Source: Acanthaster planci (taxonomy: Eukaryota; Echinodermata; Asteroidea; Valvatida; Acanthasteridae). Taken from it: a stretch of 64,000 bases of DNA. Shown piece by piece: positions 51,551 through 61,344 of the stretch; position 1 is the first letter of the stretch, and the number at the start of each line of letters is the position of its first letter. The translations under genes were made by a program, and so were the position numbers. The stretch spans positions 1,054,868 through 1,118,867 of the forward strand of contig NW_019091434.1 in NCBI RefSeq assembly GCF_001949145.1, written 5' to 3'. A model generated the notes under the pieces. The model was not told the origin of the DNA and searched no databases. It saw only the letters and a list, made by a program, of their open reading frames with translations.

Positions 51551-51839
51551 ATGTACGTTTTTGGCTGCGTTGCATACACGATGCGTTCATGCGTTCCACT
51601 TTCACGGACACAAAAAATCGACTCCATTAACATAACGCACGGATGCGTTGCTTTCGACCGTCAAAATCGCATCGGGAGTGATTTTGATGGATACGCAACG
51701 CTTGGCGGGAGTGTTAACGTGCGTATTGGAAGGCGCCTTTTTAATGGAGTCGATTCGTAAGTCCTGGCCGTGATTTCAAGTGAAACGCATGAACGCATTG
51801 CGTACGCAATGCACCAAAAAAAAAACAAAAAACGTACAT
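51551..51839. mobile_element. Foldback / MITE-type element, about 290 bp, nearly palindromic
   Basis: The left arm 51551-51630 and right arm 51741-51839 are inverted copies. Exact stretches include ATGCGTTCATGCGTT and AATCGACTCCATTAA, and both ends read ATGTACGTTTTT, with an A-run insertion in the right arm. The middle is also self-complementary (GCGTTGC...GTCAAAATC against GATTTTGAT...GCAACGC), so the whole unit folds on itself. Strongly CpG-rich against its surroundings, with no coding content. Confidence 0.8.
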
Positions 51840-52029
51840 CATGGACCGGCGTCTTTTGGTTGCAGCTGGTACAGTCCTTTAGTTGCAAAGGGTAGACTTC
51901 ATTAATTAATTTTGGCAGTGAGTAAGACAACATAAATAGCGGGGAAAATCAACGTCATGTGACTAGCTTTCGCCCAATCAAGATACAAAGTCCGTTTGCA
52001 AGGTGTTATAGCTAATATGGATTAGTCCA

Positions 52030-53368
52030 AGTTATCCATCGCCTGAACGAGGATGGCTTGGACTATCTACCATTGTTTATCCACCTGCTTATCCGTCAGA
52101 CAGTCATTTTGGCTTGAGAAGAGCACGTTGCCTGCCACGCCACTCGTCATGGTCACCCATACAGCTGAAAGTTTTGTTGTCAGTTTCTACATCTTCCACT
52201 AGAACATTAACTATCGTCTTTGCTGATCTCCCCCTGGATGGCTTGCCGTGCCAGGGGGCTTACAACCCTGTTTGTTGGCATGGCGGTAGCAGTGACCTGC
52301 GAGGCGCAATCTCCGCTTCTGAATCTTAACGGATGCCAATCAGGAGATCCCCATGCAGCTCTTCATTGGTCGTGTGCATTATCAGCTGTCATTGATGACA
52401 TTCTGGATCATCCTTGTACAGCACCCATCAAGGGACTTCACCAAAGGCTGAATGAGGGTCCTTATACATTTTGCCTTACACCCGTAGATGAGGATGGTTT
52501 CAATTAGCTTGAGATTCCTTGATAGGTGGGACGTCTAGATTTTGCTAATGTCACTGAGTGTTCTCCAAGCAAAGGGTTTTTCTGGTCTTCGTATCTTTCT
52601 CCGAGCTCTGCATCCTGGACTCAAGTTTTTGAAGTCTTAACACGCTTGGGGCATGTACCATAATTAATCTTCGAAGGGTTCACGCTGTCCCACATCATGC
52701 TATTTACTCTTTCCTCCTGGCGTCCAAGTGAATAGACTAACCTTGCTACGTTCTCCTCCACTCGTCTTAGTATTTCTTAGGCTTCTCTGGTCTGGTCTGA
52801 GAGCAGGACGATATCATTCGGAAAGTCCAGGTCTGAGAACTTGACTGACTGGATTCTCCTCGACCTCTATGCCATAATGATGACGTCAAGGTTACCGTGG
52901 TCCTTGAGATCTTGCAACAGGATGTAGTTGAGCACAATGAAGACAAATAGCAGGCGTGTACCCCCGCGGAGGACTCTAGCCAGGATGTCGAACACACCGC
53001 CCCTTCAATTCAATGGGTGATCAAGTTGGTCTTGGTATTCGTGTAAGTGGCCTGAATGGTTTTCAGAAGGCGTGGAGGCATTCTACGCTCCTTTAAGATC
53101 TTCATCATTTTCCTGCAATTGATCCATTTAAAAGCTTTTGTAAAGTCTCTGAAGATAAGGACGGCCATGGTTCTTGATCCTTCGAAGTGCAGTGTACTGA
53201 TCAACTGACACCTCCCTTCTCTGAAGCCATCTTGGTCGTATCTCAACATTGCGGCGTCCATGCATACTCGGATCCTGCTGAGAATCAGGCGGCTGTAGAT
53301 CTTGGCCATAATGCAGGTGAGACTGCATGGTGCCTTGGTAGTAATTGTCCGTCTAGCCAATATAATAT
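52030..53368 (-). mobile_element. Decayed LINE (non-LTR retrotransposon): reverse transcriptase and C-terminal part
   Basis: On the minus strand, reading down from 53368, the RT fingers/palm appear as AKIYSRLILSRIR, YDQDGFREGR and the catalytic box A relative FRDFTKAFKWINCRKMMKIL (53010-53330). A shifted frame then gives the box C relative LDFPNDIVLLSDQ (around 52800-52830), where the usual A/Y-x-D-D is changed to NDI. Further along come IETILIYG, SLDGCCTRM, RRLRLAGHC and DEWRGRQRALLKPK (to about 52110), typical of the region after the RT. Several in-frame stops and frameshifts show it is dead. The endonuclease and 5' end are missing; the 5' side is broken at the MITE at 53369. Clade not assigned. 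Confidence 0.85.
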
Positions 53369-53462
53369 AAGGCCGTGTCCGAATTACTTGGCTGCCGCAG
53401 CCAGTCCCCATAAAGTTGTGTGTAATTTCAAGCCACAGCCATGTGATTCGGACGAGGCCTAC
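53369..53462. mobile_element. Short MITE, 94 bp, abutting the LINE remnant
   Basis: The left end AAGGCCGTGTCCGAATTACTTGGCT and the right end, read in reverse complement as AGGCCTCGTCCGAATCACATGGCT, are about 85% identical terminal inverted repeats around a 40-45-bp centre. It sits exactly where reverse-transcriptase homology stops, so it probably inserted into the older LINE or marks its broken 5' end. Confidence 0.75.
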
Positions 53463-53604
53463 TTAAGAGAACCATTTACATGAATATGTTTACGTTACTT
53501 TCAATGCACCCCTCATATTTTTTGAAGGAGGGGGCTTGGACAAGTGCTCGAACTAGTTCACGGCTCGCACTCGCCCCACAACTTCGTGAGTTGATTTGCT
53601 GTGA

Positions 53605-53623
53605 TAGCGCCCTCTTGTGGCGG
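53605..53623 (-). promoter_or_regulatory. CTCF-like motif
   Basis: On the minus strand it reads CCGCCACAAGAGGGCGCTA, close to the bilaterian CTCF core (CCA-x-x-AG-x-GGGCGC). It lies about 1.3 kb before the PRODH start codon, between the two genes. Matched from memory of the consensus; no score computed. Confidence 0.45.
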
Positions 53624-54206
53624 CTGGTTGGTTAACCAACGTCTTTAGGTGCAGTCCACTAATTCAAGTGAGAACTTCTGGCCAGTTTATTAGCATGAAA
53701 AGTGTCCTGTAGTTCCGTAGAAAAAGGAAATTGTTTGGTGACACCCTAAATGGTGATATTTTGTAAATCTATCTGAGAGCCAAATGGCTGAAAAATACTG
53801 TTGAAAAAGGGTCCTAAGTGCCTGAGAAAGTTGAGGGTTGCCACTTGAAAAATGGCAGCAAGCAGCCTTCGTAAAAATCGTTTTTCGGGGGGGTGGTTGT
53901 GGGAATAATTGAAATGTAATCAGTTAACACAAAAAATAAAAGAAATTTGAAGCACCTATATTAGGGACCAGACAATAATTTTATGTTTGTTTCAGAAACG
54001 TCAGTCATGTTGTTATGTATGTTATTGCTTATTTGGCCCTTAACATAGGGTTTTTTAATAGCTTTGATGGGAATTGTACTGTACCGGCATACCAAGCACG
54101 CTCGTGCCTAGTCTTGGTTTCAAGACGTTAGTGCTTGATAAAGGACATCGTGCATAGCCGCGCCATTTCACGCCTCATAATTAGACTGTGCGCCCGCTTG
54201 CACTTT

Positions 54207-54222
54207 GTGCGAGGGCGCTCTT
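54207..54222 (+). promoter_or_regulatory. Second CTCF-like / GAGGGCGCTC motif
   Basis: GTGCGAGGGCGCTCTT shares the AGGGCGCT core with the motif at 53605 and the hairpin centre at 46033-46048 but lacks the CCA half. Weaker than the first. Confidence 0.25.
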
Positions 54223-54506
54223 CAACAGAAATGAAACAACTACGAATCCCCGACGTCTTGGGTCAAGACTATTTCTGACACACCTCCAGACCAATCTAAG
54301 CCGTCACGATAAATGGGGGGTCGCGTTTGTGTTACTCAGTTCTTTTGCCTGGTTCGGTTGATAAATCAGTAGAAGATACCAATAAAAACTAATCCTTTAA
54401 AATCTAAATTTTTCATTAAATTGCAGTAAATGGTAATATTTTACTAAAAGAGGTACGTTAATTACAATTTCTTTAAGTCCGCCTCCTAAACAGAATTGTG
54501 GGTCCC

Positions 54507-54514
54507 TGACGTCA
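54507..54514 (+). promoter_or_regulatory. Perfect CRE palindrome TGACGTCA
   Basis: Full 8-bp CREB/ATF palindrome 433 bp upstream of the PRODH ATG. Identical copies at 52879 (inside the LINE) and 56533 (intron 1) show the motif also turns up elsewhere, so a role is uncertain. Confidence 0.3.
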
Positions 54515-54561
54515 TGATCGAGCCTGTCCGCAATATTTGCACTCCATTGCCGTTTTTGAAT

Positions 54562-54775
54562 ACTCGACTTCGTCTCGGTACCAGGCTTCATCTCCAATGT
54601 CAATTCCCGATCCAAGGTCTGAAGCGTTTGAATTGAATTTTAAAACTGTAATATTTTGCTCTTTCGTAATTAATACGATATTCAGGTTGTACTACTAGGC
54701 TTACTTTTGAGCTAATGACTTCACAGTCAAGTGGTAAAAACAGATGAAGCCTCGACTACTGAGGCATAGTCGAAC
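54562..54775. mobile_element. MITE-like element, family D copy 2, in the PRODH 5' flank
   Basis: The left end CTCGACTTCGTCTCGGTACC then AGGCTTCATCT (54562-54593) and the right end AGATGAAGCCTCGACTACTG then AGGCATAGTCGAA (54742-54775) are inverted repeats of about 32 bp. The same termini occur in the element at 33398-33590. It ends about 170 bp before the PRODH ATG, so it may form part of the promoter or 5' UTR. Confidence 0.65.
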
Positions 54776-54946
54776 ATTAGAAAACGGTCCATGCTATCGT
54801 ATTACGGCCTCGTAGTATAGTATAGTTTACGTAATACAAAAAGCCGAGTCGTCATATGTACCTGTGAAAGTTTGTAGAAGAGAAAGTATCGTTTCTTCAA
54901 ATCTTGAAATGACAGTGACTTTAGCCTTTTAGTAAGCGAAATCAGG

Positions 54947-55396
54947 ATGGCTAGACACACCATATGTGGAAATGTTTCATTCAGAAGATGCTGTTGCTAT
55001 TTTTCTCGAAGTATCAATCCAATGAAAGCATGTTTTGCTCGACTCAAAACGACGGCGGCTAGGGCTTCTGGCACAAAAATCTCTCTTGAAAATGGCGACG
55101 ATGCCGAAAACAACGCAGAGAGCCTGCAACTGTCCAACCACAGACCCCGCGTCCTCCAGGGGAATGGCCGGCGAACCTCGGCGGCCGTGGGGCCATTACC
55201 AGCAACAATGGCTACGGCGGCAACCTCTTTGGACAAGCGTAGACATCCTGGAGGCAGGGCAGATGGTTTAGGCCTAGATACCGTCTTCTGTGACTGCAAG
55301 GAGGCATATCGCAGCAAGACCACCTTGGAAATTGCCAGGGCCTTCTTGGTTTTCAAGTTATGCCAGTTGAATTTTCTGGTGAATTACAACAAAGAG
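54947..55396 (+). CDS. PRODH: Proline dehydrogenase, mitochondrial, exon 1
   Basis: PRODH is the FAD enzyme of the inner mitochondrial membrane that oxidises L-proline to pyrroline-5-carboxylate, the first step of proline catabolism, and passes electrons to quinone. This exon gives residues 1-150. The N-terminus (MARHTICGNVSFRRCCCYFS) is rich in Arg, Cys and Ser and lacks acidic residues until about residue 48, as expected for a mitochondrial targeting sequence. Residues about 100-150 match the conserved animal PRODH N-terminal helix region, seen in CKEAYRSKTTLEIARAFLVF and the following KLCQLNFLVNYNKE. The start is the first ATG after an in-frame TGA at 54905. The exon ends GAG/GTAGGA in phase 0. 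AAAATGGCGAC at 55088 is YY1-like but lies in coding sequence. Confidence 0.9.
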
Positions 55397-55904
55397 GTAG
55401 GATTTCATAACTTGACATGAGCGGGAGTTGTGCAAATTTGGAAAGGATCCAGGAAGAGTTTCATGTATAGACATCATTATTTTTCCCCATAGGCTACAGT
55501 GGTAGGACATCAGCCTTCAGAAAGTGATTATTCATGATAGTATAACGTTAAACATGATAAAAAGTTAAATTTACCAGAAAAATAAAGAGGCCTTGGGGAA
55601 AGTTCCATATACGGACGAAAGGAAATATTCCCTACAGTGACCTATTAGCTGTCAGAAAGCAAAAACATGTCCAGAAAAGTTGTTTACTTAGAAAAAACTT
55701 AAAATTTTTCAGACCAGTCCTATAGGGTTTGTGCGCAGGGTGTCAAGTGGCATCCGTGTATGGAACTCTTTCCGAAGCCTTTAACTTTTGAAAAATAACA
55801 TTTTTTCAGACCAATGTGCACTCAGCACACGGTGTCAAGTGATGTCCATGAATGGGACTCTCTAGATTGAGTATCCTGATATGCCTGAAACATTCTAAGT
55901 AATT

Positions 55905-56125
55905 ACCAGCAGTGGTGTACAGTAGCTGGGGGAGGGGGGAAGCGTGTCCCCCTACAATTTCCCGGTGCCCCTCCCCCCACTAAAAAACCTATGAATGGAT
56001 ATTGAACAAGGCTAACAAAAGCTTGCCCCAAAAAACCACACCCCTGAAAGCTGGTGCCCCCGTAAGATGCTTGTGCCCCCTTGTGCCCCCTTGTGCCCCC
56101 CCCCAGTAAAATCCTAGCTACCCCA
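55905..56125. repeat. Dispersed repeat family C, copy 2, with a 3 x 10-bp tandem repeat
   Basis: Contains CCCCTCCCC, CTATGAATGG, GGTGCCCCC and C-rich blocks in the same order as 18640-18815. At 56071-56100 the 10-mer TTGTGCCCCC occurs three times in tandem and runs into nine further bases that are nearly all C. A minus-strand frame across it (GVARILLGGG, ...) is a by-product of the G-rich strand. Confidence 0.55.
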
Positions 56126-57335
56126 CTGATTACCAGTATATTCATAGTCCCAACAGTCCCAAATCCTCCAATCTCAATATGACCTTGCTCTATGATTTGA
56201 CATACAGTCTATGGGTCAGGGTTAAACATGATAAAGGATTTAGAGCCCCAGCAAAGCCAATGCAGTGGTTTGTTTCCCTGGAAGAACCCAGTCCCATGAA
56301 GGCTCACAACATGAGAAGATTCAGTCATAAACCCTGTGGTCTCCATGTCACAAGTCACAGTCATAAAGCTGATTTTTTTCAAACTTAACTCTATTATTAG
56401 CCATCTCACATGAGTGAATAAATAAATATAAAGCAAACATCAAAGAGGCACTGTATTTGCAACTAATAGCAATCACGGATGGTCTTTTCTTCAAACCACA
56501 CTTAACAAGGTAACATGTAGGGTCTGCTCTTTTGACGTCACAGTCGTGTTTTTCCTACTTGTGGCAGCTATGGTTGGCTGTCGGTTCAAAATAAAAGAAT
56601 AGGCCTAATTCAGAAAGTGTTAAAACACCCGATGATAATACATGTTCCAATTGAAAATATAACCCTATTTAAAATCAATGGAACAAATGTCCATTGTGAA
56701 TGAATTAATTGTATTAATAACTGGGGACCTCTACTCGACAAGCAATGCTTTTTAGGGGTCTCCATCCATACAGACTATTGTCTTCACAATATATGAATCA
56801 TATGAAAAATAAAGTGAAGGTGATGATGATATTGAAAGAGAAATAGAAACCAACCAAACGAAGGGAGTTCTGCATACTTTGGCTGCCCATACAAATAGTA
56901 GGTAAAAATTAGAGTGGTGTATTTTAAGTATACTGATGTGTTAAAAAATTGTCCTGGTTCTAATAAGTATGATAAATCCACCATAATGAGTGAGGTGCTC
57001 CAATGAGTGGAAACCGGATGTTCACTTTATGGATAACAGATGTAAACATGGCAAGGTCCAACTACATGTAAACAGTGCAGTGTGGAAAAAAAAGAACAGA
57101 CTCATTAAAAATATCCAATCTGTATTTATACTGAGCTATCTTTGGAAAGTCTGTGTTATATTTACGCATTCAAAATTGTTAATGGAAGTACATGTATACA
57201 AAAATTCAAAGAGCATCGCTACAATGCTAGTATCTTTCATGGTATTGGCAGCAATTTTTTTCATCTTCTAAAGGTAGAATGACTTTGCATTATGTATTTG
57301 AAGTAAGATTTGTTTGGAATCATTTGTTGTTATTT

Positions 57336-57587
57336 GGGTCATTCCATGAGGTTGGGGCACAATTTGTGACGGTGTCAATTGTTACATGGGTTCCATAAAA
57401 TGGACACCTATTTCCCTGCATGTGGATTCCAAACTGACATTGTTTTACATCTTGCAAGGCTGAATACAAAGGTGTGTGTTACTTTTACAGAGTAAAGGAT
57501 CTACTCTACAGGTCATGGCAGACGATAAAAGTTACCCATGTAACAAGGACACCGTCACAACTTGTGCCCAAACCTTATGGAATGACC
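57336..57587. mobile_element. MITE with about 55-bp terminal inverted repeats in PRODH intron 1
   Basis: The left arm 57337-57393 begins GGTCATTCCATGAGGTTGGG and continues through TTTGTGACGGTGTC to TTACATGGGT. The right arm 57531-57587 is its inverse complement with roughly six mismatches. The unit is about 250 bp with a non-coding centre. The arms are well preserved, suggesting moderate age. No clear target-site duplication. Confidence 0.85.
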
Positions 57588-57725
57588 AGATTCACTTCAA
57601 TTTTATAATGCTGTAGTCATGTCATTTCTGAGTAATTCCTTGTTTGACCGTGACTGTGACTAGATCTAAAAATATTCAAACCCAAAACCAAGATATTATT
57701 TTTTCTTTATCCTAATTATGTCCAG

Positions 57726-57934
57726 ATCATGAAATTCTCCAGGAAGGTTTTCGGTAAACGTCTGTTTGAGCTTGCCATGGATGCCACCTTTTATGGACAC
57801 TTTGTCGCCGGCCGTGACCAGGTGTCCATCCAGCCCACCATCGACCGGCTTGCCCAGTTTGGTGTGGGGTCCATCCTCGACTACAGTGTAGAGGAAGACA
57901 TGCCCCACAGCGACGCTGTGGAGGCAGAGATGGG
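57726..57934 (+). CDS. PRODH: Proline dehydrogenase, exon 2
   Basis: Residues 151-219 plus two bases of the next codon. The join gives NYNKE-IMKFSRKVFGKRLF, in line with the animal family. It carries the strongly conserved segment ATFYGHFVAGRDQVSIQP and then FGVGSILDYSVEEDMPHSDA, the start of the (beta-alpha)8 barrel region. Acceptor ATGTCCAG, phase 0; donor GG/GTAAGA, phase 2. The apparent stop immediately after (GGG TAA) is intronic. Confidence 0.95.
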
Positions 57935-60900
57935 GTAAGAGTCAGCTGGAGACTTGCTTGGCCCCGTGTCACAGAGCTTTGCGAGGCAAACGGAGATCGC
58001 TCTGCCAGATTTCTGTGTTGAGAAAAATTGAGCAAGGAACAAGTCGGAAACAATATCCAACACATGTCTTTTTTAAGGCTGGTTCCCTATTTCTTCTGCA
58101 GAGCCGAAATTTGCCGTGAACAAATATCTGTACCCATCGTGTAGCTCCATGAATTGGCCACTGACCTCATGTAATGTCTTGGGGCAAGTTGAGGTACGAA
58201 TCACAAACTAAATTTGGCCATTTGTCAGGAGCTTTTTAACAGCAATGCCGTTTTCGAAACAACTACACAAAAATGGCCCTTATTGAACATTTAGCATATG
58301 TCTCCGACTCAAGCGTCGTACATGGTCATTACATCTAGCCCCGGTACATGTATTTCCATGTGAATGATTTCCTTTGCACTGATACATATTGCCTATTGAT
58401 AACCAGTGGTGTGACCACGCCCTATGGAGTGGTTCCAAATGGTCAACTCTCTGGTCCAAATCATCCATTTTTTGGATAATGTTTGTCAAATCATAATTAA
58501 CAACAGTTGTCAACAGTTGGCCTGAATTCCTTTTGCAGCTGAGTAGATGCTTTGTGTGTCGTAAATTCTTGTGCAAAGCAAAAGTCAGCTGAGAACCAGC
58601 CATGAGGGATAATGTGCATCATGATATACATATATTTGGCTGGTATTCTGTTGAAACTGTTGAAATGTTTGCTATGCGTAGCTAATTGCTGTGCTCAGCG
58701 TCTCCATAAGAATTGTCTCCTGAAAATGATGGGAGGCAACAAACCTCTGAAATTGCATTGCTTGCTTTGCTCCATTTAAATACTGCCTTTCCCCCTAATC
58801 TGATTGGCCTAGTCCACAAGTCATACATAAACAATGCAGTTTGTTTGAGTTTTGGCTATGTGCAAATCCAAATTGGCATCTCCTCAATACAGCCCCCAAA
58901 ATGTCATCAACCCTGCCATTCTTGAAGTGTTTACTTACATGGACGTGAACAGATCTATGTAAATCATTCATCATCATCACTTGGTTTCCTGTTCATGAAG
59001 TAGGCCTATACAAAGCCTTGGAAAGGACCACTCAAGGTGATACATTCTGTATCCATCACACTCTCCAAGGTTAAGGGTGACACCAACAGCTTCTTTCAAT
59101 CTTGTGTTCAGGAAGCACAAATAATAGGCCTCTTGTGTATGGGCAATTTTCAAAGGTCACCCCCTCGCATGAATACAAGACATACACTTGCGCAGATGGA
59201 CGCAGATGGACGACGTTTGAAGGTCCATTCCACTTGCACCCCTTGTGAAGAAATGAACATGGTTTGATGGGATATAGAACAGTGCATGGTTAGTGCATGG
59301 ATGATAGGGAGAATAGAGCTTCATACGTGCTTTCCCATGTAACTCGGAGTTGACCTTCTTTGCTTTGTCGCAGTCATAGCTTTTGCCAGTGAACAATGTA
59401 TAATTAATTAAAAGAATTATATATAACGGGTTTGCCCTAATTAAAAGAATCTCAGGCAGCTACATGTACCAAAACAAAACACTAAAACTAAACACTAGTA
59501 CCCAAAACTCAGTGAAAGTACATGTACCTCACTCTTGAACACTAATGAAGCAAATATGCATTTTGAGGCAAAAGCTACTGCCTACCAGGGGTGAACTTTC
59601 TTCATGCTTTGGCCCACCCACACAAATTGGTGATCAATGTTTCAATACAAAAGAAAGCTACTTTTCCCACCTGAGCTGTTGAACAGGCTTACAAGACTGC
59701 CCATGCATGCTTGTGATGTACATGTAACTCCCATCACTGATGCAGCTCTGCGAGCGGGGTTTCTGGTGTCTGACCAGTTTGAGTCCTGAGTTAGATGCCA
59801 GGGTTCACTGAATGATTTAGGGCCAACCCATGCCAACTCAGGTGGGCCCTGTACTTGAGTTTAAAATGCGTTGGCATTTTCACACAAGCTATTCATTATA
59901 GAGGGCAGTGTGAAATATTTAAGGCAAGACTGATCGTTGACTGTCGGTCAACCACTAGCCTATTTTGCCAAAACACAGGACATATGTGCAACTGTTGTGC
60001 ATAGGTTACTTGACAAAGTTCATCAGCGGTTGACAAAAGTTCACTGGTAGAACTAGTTTCAGTTCTAAGCATGGCACTGCTACTTTTTGAATACAGAACG
60101 ATTTCCACTGGCATGGTGCACCATAGTGGGGGTAGGGAGTGTGGGCCGGGGGCGGGGGAAGGGGAGAGAATTGTCAATCTTTCCCTCACATTGGCCAGTG
60201 ACTCAGGTCAGAATGGTGGGCACCAGTAGGTCAAGGGCTACTTTAAAGCGGTGAAAAAAAAGTCAGGCGAGTGCCTGGATGAAGATCCTAAGGGTAAGTA
60301 GTTGGTCAAAGGTCAAATTCAGATTTCTCAGGAAATTGATAGAGCATTGAAATATCTTTATTTGGCAAGGGGCTAATATAACAATCAAAAAAAGGAAGAT
60401 AGTGTTTCATTGTATTTGCCTGAAATAAGGACATTATATACTCATACATGCATGCAACAAAGCGGCGTTAGCATTCCACTGAGATGGGGATGTAAAGCAA
60501 ACTTCATTCTCGGCAGAAGGTTGTTAGAATTGAACATTCCGCTTAAGTTCACTTTTTAGGCACAAGTTCCTGGCAAAGGTTGTTGGCATGAAACATTTAT
60601 TTTAAATCAAGATTTTTTGTACATAAGAAGGTACATTGCTTTTTCTATTACAGTATTAACAAAACTTCAGTGTAAATTTCAGACATAACTAATTTTTTCA
60701 TTAGAGAGGGGAGTGCAAAAACTTAAAATGTGATTATAAATTTCAAAAAAGGATCACCTGTGTGTGTACCTGGCCCACTAACATCCTTTTCCGTTTGCAT
60801 TCTCATTGACTTCGCTCTATGCTACCCACAAGTCACCACCATCATCTTTGACATTCACCATTGCCATCACCGTCATCATCCTGTTCACCCTTGTCGCATT

Positions 60901-61018
60901 GCTACCATCCGTTGTACAATGTTAGGAATATCGTATGCTTCATCTTTTCACATCTTACACTGAAAGCACTCTGTCTGTTTCTGCAATGGCCTTATTGTCT
61001 TTTTTCATTTCTTGCCAG
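57935..61018 (+). other. PRODH intron 2
   Basis: From donor GTAAGA to acceptor CATTTCTTGCCAG. It contains the G-quadruplex motif at 60128-60164 and TACATGTA palindromes. A doubled CGCAGATGGA lies at about 59195-59215. No gene. Confidence 0.8.
60128..60164 (+). other. Strong G-quadruplex motif
   Basis: Six G runs of 3-5 separated by 1-5 bases: GGGGG-TA-GGG-AGTGT-GGG-CC-GGGGG-C-GGGGG-AA-GGGG. It is on the PRODH sense strand, so it would also be present in the pre-mRNA of intron 2. Confidence 0.8.
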
Positions 61019-61053
61019 GTCCTGTGTGTCTCATGCTGAAATGGGAAAAGAAG
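61019..61053 (+). CDS. PRODH: Proline dehydrogenase, exon 3 (35-nt small exon)
   Basis: Bounded by TTTCTTGCCAG and donor GTGAAC. It must exist, because exon 2 (phase 2) and exon 4 (needs phase 1) do not join in frame directly. Its 35 nt supply exactly the missing phase. It reads G-SCVSHAEMGKE-E, in the place where vertebrate PRODH has a short variable linker starting E-S-C-T-S. It is the hydrophilic linker before the KQFKAYREF segment. Confidence 0.85.
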
Positions 61054-61200
61054 GTGAACTGCAAACATTGTCTTTATTAAGTAACAATATGGAAATGTTG
61101 AAAATGATGTTTAAATTGATCTTTCTAAGAACCGGTTCAAAATGTTCACAAAATGGATAATCGTGTAAGAGAAATGTTTTCCCCTTCCTGTTTACCACAG
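61054..61200 (+). other. PRODH intron 3 (147 nt)
   Basis: From GTGAAC to TTTACCACAG, much shorter than the other introns in the window. Nothing else in it. Confidence 0.85.
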
Positions 61201-61344
61201 AAACCCACCTGAAACAGTTTAAAGCCTACCGCGAGTTTGCAGACAGAAGGGCTGACGTGGAAAGTGCACGGACCTACTTCTATGAAGATGAGGAAAAATG
61301 TGATGACAACCTGAAGACCCTGCTGGATTGTGTGGATGTTGCTG
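61201..61344 (+). CDS. PRODH: Proline dehydrogenase, exon 4
   Basis: Acceptor TTTACCACAG, donor G/GTGAGT, entering and leaving in phase 1. It encodes KQFKAYREFADRRADVESA then RTYFYEDEEKCDDNLKTLLD and CVDVAG, closely following the conserved animal motif A-R-T-Y-F-Y-x-x-E-x-K-C-D. With exons 1-3 this gives about 279 residues, a little under half the usual length of about 600 for animal PRODH. The catalytic and FAD-binding barrel residues are encoded beyond the window. Confidence 0.95.

Larger units (their letters stand above)
53463..54946 (+). other. PRODH 5' flank
   Basis: Holds CTCF-like motifs at 53605 and 54207, a perfect CRE at 54507, a MITE at 54562-54775, and the region just before the PRODH ATG. 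An in-frame TGA at 54905-54907 precedes the ATG by 13 codons. No TATA box or clear transcription start is seen. Confidence 0.5.
55397..57725 (+). other. PRODH intron 1
   Basis: From donor GTAGGA to acceptor TAATTATGTCCAG. It contains the family C repeat at 55905-56125, a perfect CRE at 56533 and the MITE at 57336-57587. No other gene. Confidence 0.8.

Noticed and set aside
53010-53411. Host reverse transcriptase or telomerase gene
   Set aside because: Frameshifts, in-frame stops and altered catalytic box C, plus typical LINE C-terminal motifs downstream, show a dead retrotransposon.
54397-54615. Protein-level similarity between minus frame 54397-54615 and plus frame 33403-33711 (EMKPGTETK versus MKPETETK)
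   Set aside because: Explained by shared MITE termini (family D), not by a conserved gene.
55903-56145. 80-codon Gly-rich minus-strand frame (GVARILLGGG...)
   Set aside because: Comes from the G-rich strand of a dispersed repeat also present at 18640.
57932-57939. Stop codon right after PRODH exon 2, suggesting a truncated gene
   Set aside because: The TAA lies within the GTAAGA splice donor; exon 3 restores the frame.
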